Assembly: GCA_949316235.1 (NCBI GenBank)
Contig: OX438759.1
Location: forward strand, 12,871,618 to 12,935,617
DNA: 64,000 bases
DNA from: Oegoconia quadripuncta
Lineage: Eukaryota; Arthropoda; Insecta; Lepidoptera; Autostichidae
Direction: 5' to 3'
The number at the start of each line of letters is the position of its first letter. Within the stretch, counting starts at the first letter, position 1. Position numbers and translations under genes: made by a program. Below the pieces are notes generated by a model. It saw only the letters and a list, made by a program, of their open reading frames with translations. It was not told where the DNA came from and made no database searches. Positions 56,901-64,000 of this stretch are shown here, in pieces.

Positions 56901-58030
56901 TATACAGGGCGTCCCAAAGTTATGGGACATGAAGGGGAAGTACCTTAAATATTGTAGATAGTGAATTTTGCTCAAAGAAGACTTTATGTTATTTTTAAAA
57001 GTTAGTAATTCTGCATTCATAGATTTTCTAAAAATTACTTGCTTCGGCTGGGAATCGAACCGACTTAAATGTGAAAAAAAAAACACCCTACTTTTATGAT
57101 GCCAATCGAAAGAATAGCTAAAAAATAATAACTCTGCCTAAGTAACATAGTATTTTAAAAGAAAGGAACAACATAAAATGATTGAGTCAAATTTCAAGAA
57201 AGTTATTTATTGCCGACGACGTTCGAAAAGTAGCGATATTATCATTCCAAAGATAGCATTGATTATTCGTAAATAAGTACCCACTTCATAAAATAGGTAC
57301 TAACATAGTTTTCCTTATTATAAGTGCACGTGTAGATGAAATGATAAAACTTGTATTTCAATACGTCCTCTGTAAGCTAGACAGAAGGCAAATTAAAAAC
57401 AAAAATAAATAATTTATAATTTGAAAATGGAACAGTTTATGACAGCGTTTGTTTGAATGCATACTTTTTAAGATATTTTAAAAAGAAGTGATATTTTTAA
57501 ATGTTGTTCTTAAATTTGAAAATGGAACAGTATGTGCGAGCGTTTGCAAACAGAATTGTGCCATATCACATCGAGTGTTCACCATAAAATGATTAGAAAA
57601 TCAACAGGCAGCGGGCTCATTAAAAGATTGGCGATTTGCGTAAGACAAGAGGGATCACATTTTGAGCATTTAATTAATTAATTTACAAAAAAATACCTAC
57701 TTAATTGACTACGGCAGTTTCATGTATGTTTTTTATTTGATTAAAATGATTAATTTCACGTTGTTCCTTTCTTTTAAAATACTATGTTACTTAGGCAGAG
57801 TTATTATTTTTTAGCTATTCTTTCGATTGGCATCATAAAAGTAGGGTGTTTTTTTTTCACATTTGAGTCGGTTCGATTCCCAGCCGAAGCAAATAATTTT
57901 TAGAAAATCTATGAATGCAGAATTACTAACTTTTAAAAATAACATAAAGTCTTCTTTGAGCAAAATTCACTATCTACGATATTTAAGGTACTTCCCCTTC
58001 ATGTCCCATAACTTTGGGACGCCCTGTATA
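56901..58030. mobile_element. Non-autonomous DNA element with about 270-bp inverted repeats
   Basis: The arms 56901-57174 and about 57760-58030 are near-perfect inverted complements, beginning TATACAGGGCGTCCCAAAGT and ending with the complement, so TA or TATA is the likely target duplication. The roughly 585-base centre has no coding sequence but holds a short direct repeat (TTGAAAATGGAACAGT at about 57420 and 57517). Open frames at 56898-57086 and 57863-58138 are the same arm read on opposite strands and not genes. The long arms can fold into a large hairpin. Confidence 0.88.
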
Positions 58031-61000
58031 ATGTTCTTTACATCTTGTCGGCCATCAATATTACGAAAATCAACATTAAATTCATATAATTATGTAAATA
58101 ACAATCCCTCGTGCACTCTTATGCACACTTTTATATAGTCGGCGTAATGTCGCAAGGAAAACATGCAATTCACAAATAAATTTATTCGTTTGTTTGTCTC
58201 TCAGCAATGTTGCTAACCGCTTTCCTGGCAAGACTCCAAATATTTTGAGTTTATCTATACAATTGACTTGTGTGGCCTGTTTTCTATCTGTGGCTTTTGA
58301 ACTTTCACTTATGTACATTGACCTTTTTATCTGTACTGATGTTTTAAATTATACTAGTTAGTTTTAGTTTTTACTTACTTTACCACTTACTTTGTACAAT
58401 GTTATGATTATCATTTTGCTTTTATTATGCGCATGACAAACACAAGGCGACGCTTCTACTTATTATTTATTAGAGTCGCCTTTTATTGACTTCTTGATAA
58501 ACTATTTTGCTCCATGATAAGGCGAGGAAATCTTCCGATCTATTATTATCTACCCTTTCGCGTGACTCCTTGGCTTAAAAGGGTTACTTATATGCCCCTT
58601 GGAGGAACTATCTCACACAAGGTTTTATATCTCAGATAAGGAGGGTTATTCTTGCACTTTCATGGTTATGTTTACTAATTAGAATAAGGATATCATGATG
58701 AGGTACGCTTTATCAAATACACAGTTTATGGCATATAATACTAATATTAGGGGTATGTAGTATATTATAAGAGTATAAATATCATTTATTATTGATTGGT
58801 TTTTCGTTTATACTATTTAAAAAAAATTGCTTCATTCGTATACCTAGCCTATTTTTTTTTGGAAAAATCTAAGTTTGACAGATGAGGACCAGCCGCACCG
58901 AGACATGGTAGGAAAAAGAAGAATTACTCCGTACCCTTCCATCCCTTCCCATCGGGAGAATCTCACCGTCACTCAACGATTGTCTTTGTTGCATGGAGCC
59001 TTACTTCCTTAGGGAGCCCTTTCCCTTCCTACTCTTTATCGGACCTCAAATTCGGCGGCAACTATAGTTAAACCTGGTGCTGATTTAGTAATAGATATAG
59101 AATAGTCGCCATGTTAAAGATTGTTATTCGTCTCTGCTTTGATATTTCGTTTCACAATTCTTACCGCTTGCCTACTTGAGAAGTTAAGTTTGAGTTTGTT
59201 TGAAATTGAAGTTAACGCTTAGTTATGAATTGAACGTAGCTCGATAATTTTTATTCTTACACTACACATAGATAAATAAGTTCTCGATGATAATTTATAG
59301 TAGTACAAATGACCTGTATTGATGACAATACATATAGGGCGACATGTATGATAGGACCTTCAGATAAGTTTATATCGTATGATTCTTTTACCAAGAGAAC
59401 AAAAGTCTCGCTTCAATCTTATAGATTTTTGACAATATTCAACATAGTTTAAGGTAGGTACCTACTCGAAACGCATGGTAGTGCACTCAGTAATGTAGAT
59501 CTGGAATTTCGCCAAACACTTTCATTTGCTCCCATTTCTCAAGTAGGTACTTACTGTAAAAGCTCGCATATTATGTCAGTATGTGTAATCTTTTTTATTT
59601 GCTAGAAGTGCTTTAAAAAGTATGCGAAGCGAATTTCTAATCTTCTTGAAATTTACCTACTAAATATACCTTTGGAGATTGGAGAATTGTTTGCTTATAA
59701 TGAAATTATGAGTCTATTTTTATGATCTTATTATGTAATTTATTCTTTTGATGTCTGAAATATTTTGAACATTTTCCAAGCGGCATGTAACCCGTATATA
59801 CTCTATCAATCGTACTGTCAATATGTGGATAGGATTGTGCACTGTAGTGGGAGGTTTATAGGCTAATGTGATTTGTTGTTTGTTACCAAAGTTTGTAATG
59901 TGTTTACTTGGGCTGTTGCATACCCAATATTGAAGTATGTACATACATACTAATGTTATCATATTTGGTGAGCTTCTTAAACGAGATGATGGAAATTCGG
60001 CGACCTGTTGTGTTAGGAAGGTTTAGAGGCTAATGTCATAAATGGGGGTATTTATTTGTGACGCCACTTATAAAAATATATATGTTTCCCATTAATCAAA
60101 ACTGTAGATTTGAACTCGGGATCTCGAGTTTATAAACCTCACGATCGTATACTGAGCTATCTATATATTTACTTAGGCTATTGCAAATTGAAGTATATGT
60201 ACCTATATATACTATGGTAGAATGGCTGCCGTCCGTAGAGCAGTTTATGAAAACTTCCATTCGGGTACGTCGGTTCTGCCCTTCATAACTCTTCATTTCC
60301 CGTCAGGGAACAAAAACCTTCCGTCTATAAAATTAAAAACATCCACTCAATACACGATCGCAGATTTTGTTGTAAGTGAAATTACAATTATTTTAGACAC
60401 GTTTATACAGATTCCAAGGTTTTCTCTATCGTGGATGTAATATAGACAAAGATTGATTAAAGGGCTAAATATAGCAGTCAGTGATAATTTCATCAAACAA
60501 TTAGGTGAAGGAGAATATTATGCCGCAGACCAGAATAAAATATCCATCTAAGATAAACAAAACCTCTCAAAAAGTTTTCGATAAAGGTTGATTAATAATC
60601 TTTTTCTTTTTAATCAGATTTCGAACTGACTTAAAGATATTAATAGGCCGTGTAATCCCATAAGTAATTTATCTATAAGAAAAACTGGAGAGAAATACTG
60701 GTCCCACAGGATTCGTTACGGGCATTGTTACGATCACGCATTTATATTGTTATATAAATATAGCTATTAATCTTTATCAGAGCCAGTATATAGGTGTCTG
60801 TCCGAAATCATAGGCCGGCTGAACCTGTTCAGTTTCCCAGCGCATCCTGGTTATGAACCTAATAAAATATGGCAAACGGTTCCTGTCAGATCCAATCCAT
60901 TAATTTATAGCAGGATGAAGTAACAACTGATTGCAGCAGTTGATAGAACGACAATAATATCCGAAGTTGATTATATGGATAGTGAAGGGGTACTCAGAAT

Positions 61001-61796
61001 ACTCTAAAGTAAAGATGATACCTCGGTTATCACGCAGGAATACCAGAGTTTGATTTCTAATATTGTCTCGGATCTGGGTGTAGTGCTCCAAGGAGCCCTG
61101 AGCGGATTGGTAGATAAACTTTAATAAAAACACATTGAACAAGTTGAATTAAATGGCCACTACGATACCTTAGATGGAAAACAAATCTTAATTTTTATGA
61201 AGAGCCACACTGCACTATTGTGTTTTAAACATCCCATTCATTGTCAATACGACCCAGGTCGTTTTCTTCTTTTAAGGATGCCTATAGCAGACTTGAATTT
61301 GTGATAACAACGTGTAATGAAAAAACTTGGCTAACTTGCTTAAGTTTAGATTCTCTATTTTTACATAATTTTTGTATTACTGAAATATTCTAAGCGAATC
61401 AGAATAAAAACAGGAGATTTTACATCAACTTATTATTTGTTTTTAGAATAAGTCCTTTCTTAAAATCCAGGAAATAAAATGTATCATGAATTATTTCCCC
61501 GGAAATCGAATCAATTAGGAACGTATGGGGAAATTATGTGTTGATATGGACCGTTTTCCCTTAAAAAATATAGGAATAATAACATTAAGAATTTGCTTTA
61601 CGTTATGTACCTATAATATTAGTCGGACTATTATTGTTATCCTGATTAATATGAACTGTCTCTGCAATTGGTTTGTCAGTTATTAAAATGGAAATCTCGA
61701 AAACTTCTTAACATTTAAAGTTACATTTAGACAAATGTTCTTTTTTATTATGGCGGCGTATTTTCAGTGACCTATAATAGTTTTATTTTGTTACAG

Positions 61797-61941
61797 TATT
61801 TTCAAAGGGGCAATGCGAGACCGGCCAATACCGCTTCTTAGCCAAGTCCGGTGGCTATGCATGGGTGCAGACCCAAGCTACCGTCATCACCGACAAGCAA
61901 CAGAAACCAATCAGCGTCGTTTGCGTCAACTACGTCATCAG
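61797..61941 (+). CDS. sima: HIF-1alpha (sima) exon, C-terminal part of PAS-B
   Basis: Two bases (TA) complete a CTA leucine, then 47 codons and two bases (AG) before the donor GTAGGT at 61942. The peptide contains [20 protein letters not shown], then [10 protein letters not shown] and VVCVNYVIS, the last strands of HIF PAS-B (family [22 protein letters not shown]). PAS-B contributes to ARNT dimerisation and in HIF proteins encloses an internal cavity. The gene does not end here: the prolyl-hydroxylated degradation domain and transactivation domains expected after PAS-B are beyond the window. Confidence 0.95.
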
Positions 61942-64000
61942 GTAGGTCTAGACTTAAGATCCCGCGTTTGAAATATTGTGTATTTTCAGGTTATACAGTT
62001 TTGCTAGAATTATATTCAGTGTAATACGAAATTTTCTAATGTATTCGTTATGAATGAGACACCGAATAAGGTAAGTGTCATATTTAATATTACCTGGTTC
62101 TATTGTGTATTCATAAACAAATTGTTTCTTATTTACCTAAGTAGTAAATGGTCTACCGTCATCAAAGTTTACGACGTAACATGTGTACAAGTGCAACTAA
62201 TGCAAATTTAATATCTTTATCGCCCACACGAATACCTTATCAATAATACTCCATTTATTAAGAGCATTTTCATCAACTTTATTACGTAACGTTCGATCAA
62301 TTTTTCATTTTCATAGGTAATGTAATAAAATGTCGTTACGAAATAGACTATTTCTTCGCACTCCTCTAAAGCGAGTAATATCCAGCATCACAGATACACG
62401 TGTATTGTATATCTACAGATTGTCAAAATCTTGAAAAGGAAAAGGGCTCATCAATTTGCAAACTAAGCAATCTGGCAAATTACGTATCTGGAATTTTCGT
62501 ATCTGGCAATGTGCGTCTAAAGGAATCAGTTACGGAACTTTTATGTTCATAATTGAAAATCGGTATGTGGACTATTTCTTCACGGTTACTCTTAAAACTA
62601 GTAGTACCATCTGAGACAGGTGTGCATATAGCTTGCCAGTCTTGGCGATTTAAATGGAGTTTATTTTAAAAGACGGAATTTTGACATAATGTGCACTACA
62701 AGCCTGGCGCGTTTACTTAGTGTATCTTTCCACCATACGTACTTCGTTATTTATATCATTACAATTTTAATTTTAACCAACCGCGAAGAAAATTCTCCGA
62801 ATAATCTCATACATATTCGATCAATACAGTCAGTCGGTTGATGAGCAGCATCAATATTATTTATTATACGTACATTAGATATAAAGGGAAATAGGTACTA
62901 CTCTTCACTTATTAAGGATTCTATTGAAGAAGTAATACAGTGGTATAGTGATACAACTCGTTTTCCTAATTGTTTTATAAATGATAATCAGATGTGTGTC
63001 AAGTATACCTATTATTTAAACATATGAATTTTTAACTCAAATTCCAATGGATCGTCACTGGCATGTGAACATTTTCATTGTAAAACAATATCCCTGTCAG
63101 CCCGATATTGATATTGGAGAATGCAAAATTGGACACGATAGGATTAGCGCCGATAACAAAGGGGACGAAGTATTACGTATAGCGTCTATTATTCTTTACT
63201 TATTTAATCCATAACTTTATCTCCCTTATCTCGGATCACATGACTAATTTATATTTATTATGATTCATATCTCACCACGGTCAGTTTAAAAATTTTACGG
63301 GTTTTAAAAACTATCACCTTTATCAAATCTCTAGGTCGATGATGATTTACAACGAATTTTTCTTCATTTACTATTTCGCATACTTCAACTGTCTGTTCTA
63401 AACTAGTAAAGACTACGATATTGCTCAGATTTGATTCAGTTAAATTTATGTGAACTTAATAATTGAGTGTAATAAAGTAGTACTTATCCTCTACCAATTA
63501 TATAAACTGTTTTGTAAGAAAACAAAAACATCTCATCGACAGTGCAAAGAGTTTGTTGGCATCGCTTTTCATAAGATATTTTACCGTATTCACCACATTT
63601 GAGCAGGAGGCGAGTGCACACCACACGGCATTCCTTACAAACTTTTAAGTTCACAATTTTCGAAATAATAAACTGATTCTAATGAAACTTTATACGCATC
63701 AGCAAGATACAAAAGTCTAAAGTTAGCAGATAATATTTTCGAAATTGAATTATTTATTAATTTTATAAAATTTTATTACAATCGAGTTATTCATTTTGAA
63801 TGTTTTCAACTTTTAAGCTTGTACGAAATATCGTATGAAGTAAATCCTCTTAAGCAATGACACTGCTGCCTATCAATCAATTTTCTATATCGTTAAGCTC
63901 ACATGAATTCTTAGTCGGCTTTTCTACTCCCACTCAAAATACTGGTTTTCTGGAATATTTTGATCCCATTCATTGATTTATGTGTGGGTAGTGACTACTG
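61942..64000 (+). other. HIF-1alpha intron 7, start only
   Basis: Starts with the donor GTAGGT. AT-rich, with no open frame worth reporting and no repeat I recognise. No acceptor followed by HIF-like sequence is seen before the window ends, so the next exon is beyond 64000. Confidence 0.7.

Larger units (their letters stand above)
24229..61796 (+). other. HIF-1alpha intron 6, about 37.6 kb, transposon-filled
   Basis: This giant intron splits PAS-B between 24228 and 61797. Splice phases on both sides agree (one base, then two bases, forming CTA). The named elements inside are listed separately: LINE ends, SINEs A, B and C, a small inverted-repeat element, the GGAT minisatellite with RTE remnant, mariner, copia, long-inverted-repeat element and a short retroposed insert. 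Stretches where I recognise little or nothing: 24229-24950, 25730-26540, 27300-28570, 28800-29690, 33570-35990, 46260-46720, 49150-53200, 53600-54770, 54930-56500 and 58035-61790. The longest open frames there (for example 35432-35884 minus, 150 codons) have low-complexity or untypical composition and no motif. Confidence 0.85.

Noticed and set aside
57863..58138. 91-codon frame with a paralogue at 56898-57086
   Set aside because: The two frames are the same inverted arm of one DNA element read on opposite strands, not a gene family.

Overview
The window looks like nuclear DNA of an insect, most likely a moth or butterfly. It is AT-rich, the one host gene has long introns, and the background is dense with 3'-truncated non-LTR retrotransposon ends, several tRNA-headed SINE families, RTE tails ending in GATGATGATG, Helitron-like CTAGT ends and mariner-type DNA elements. 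There are no bacterial operons, rRNA genes, stand-alone tRNA genes or CRISPR arrays. Species is not identified.

One host gene can be supported. It lies on the plus strand, fills the whole window and runs off the right end: the alpha subunit of hypoxia-inducible factor (HIF-1alpha, Drosophila similar/sima), a bHLH-PAS transcription factor. Six exons are certain from protein similarity and matching GT/AG splice phases: 5183-5370 (bHLH), 10787-10959 and 17960-18130 (PAS-A), 20389-20615 (end of PAS-A, acidic linker, start of PAS-B), 24122-24228 and 61797-61941 (PAS-B). A probable first coding exon (2335-2399) has the exact phase needed to join the bHLH exon. Together they encode about 358 residues. 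The oxygen-dependent degradation domain and transactivation domains are not seen and must lie further right. PAS-B is split by an intron of about 37.6 kb.

Layout: 1-995 is a terminal-inverted-repeat DNA element with a dead transposase. 1-2334 is otherwise upstream DNA with LINE debris. 2400-24121 holds five introns rich in SINEs and LINE tails; the fourth carries three to four decayed tandem copies of the preceding exon. 24229-61796 is the giant intron, with an internally deleted mariner (37478-38226), a complete Ty1/copia LTR retrotransposon on the minus strand (40749-45706, 264-bp LTRs that appear identical, 5-bp target duplication, two coding lesions), a GGAT minisatellite next to an RTE remnant, a long-inverted-repeat non-autonomous element (56901-58030) and many nested SINEs. 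61942-64000 is the start of the next intron.

No new multi-gene system was found. The most useful observations are the decayed exon-4 tandem array, the helically phased pair of CACGTG sites inside intron 3, the predicted first exon, a non-canonical Val in the DNA-binding basic region, an orphan first-exon-like sequence at 23199, and the structures of the transposons.
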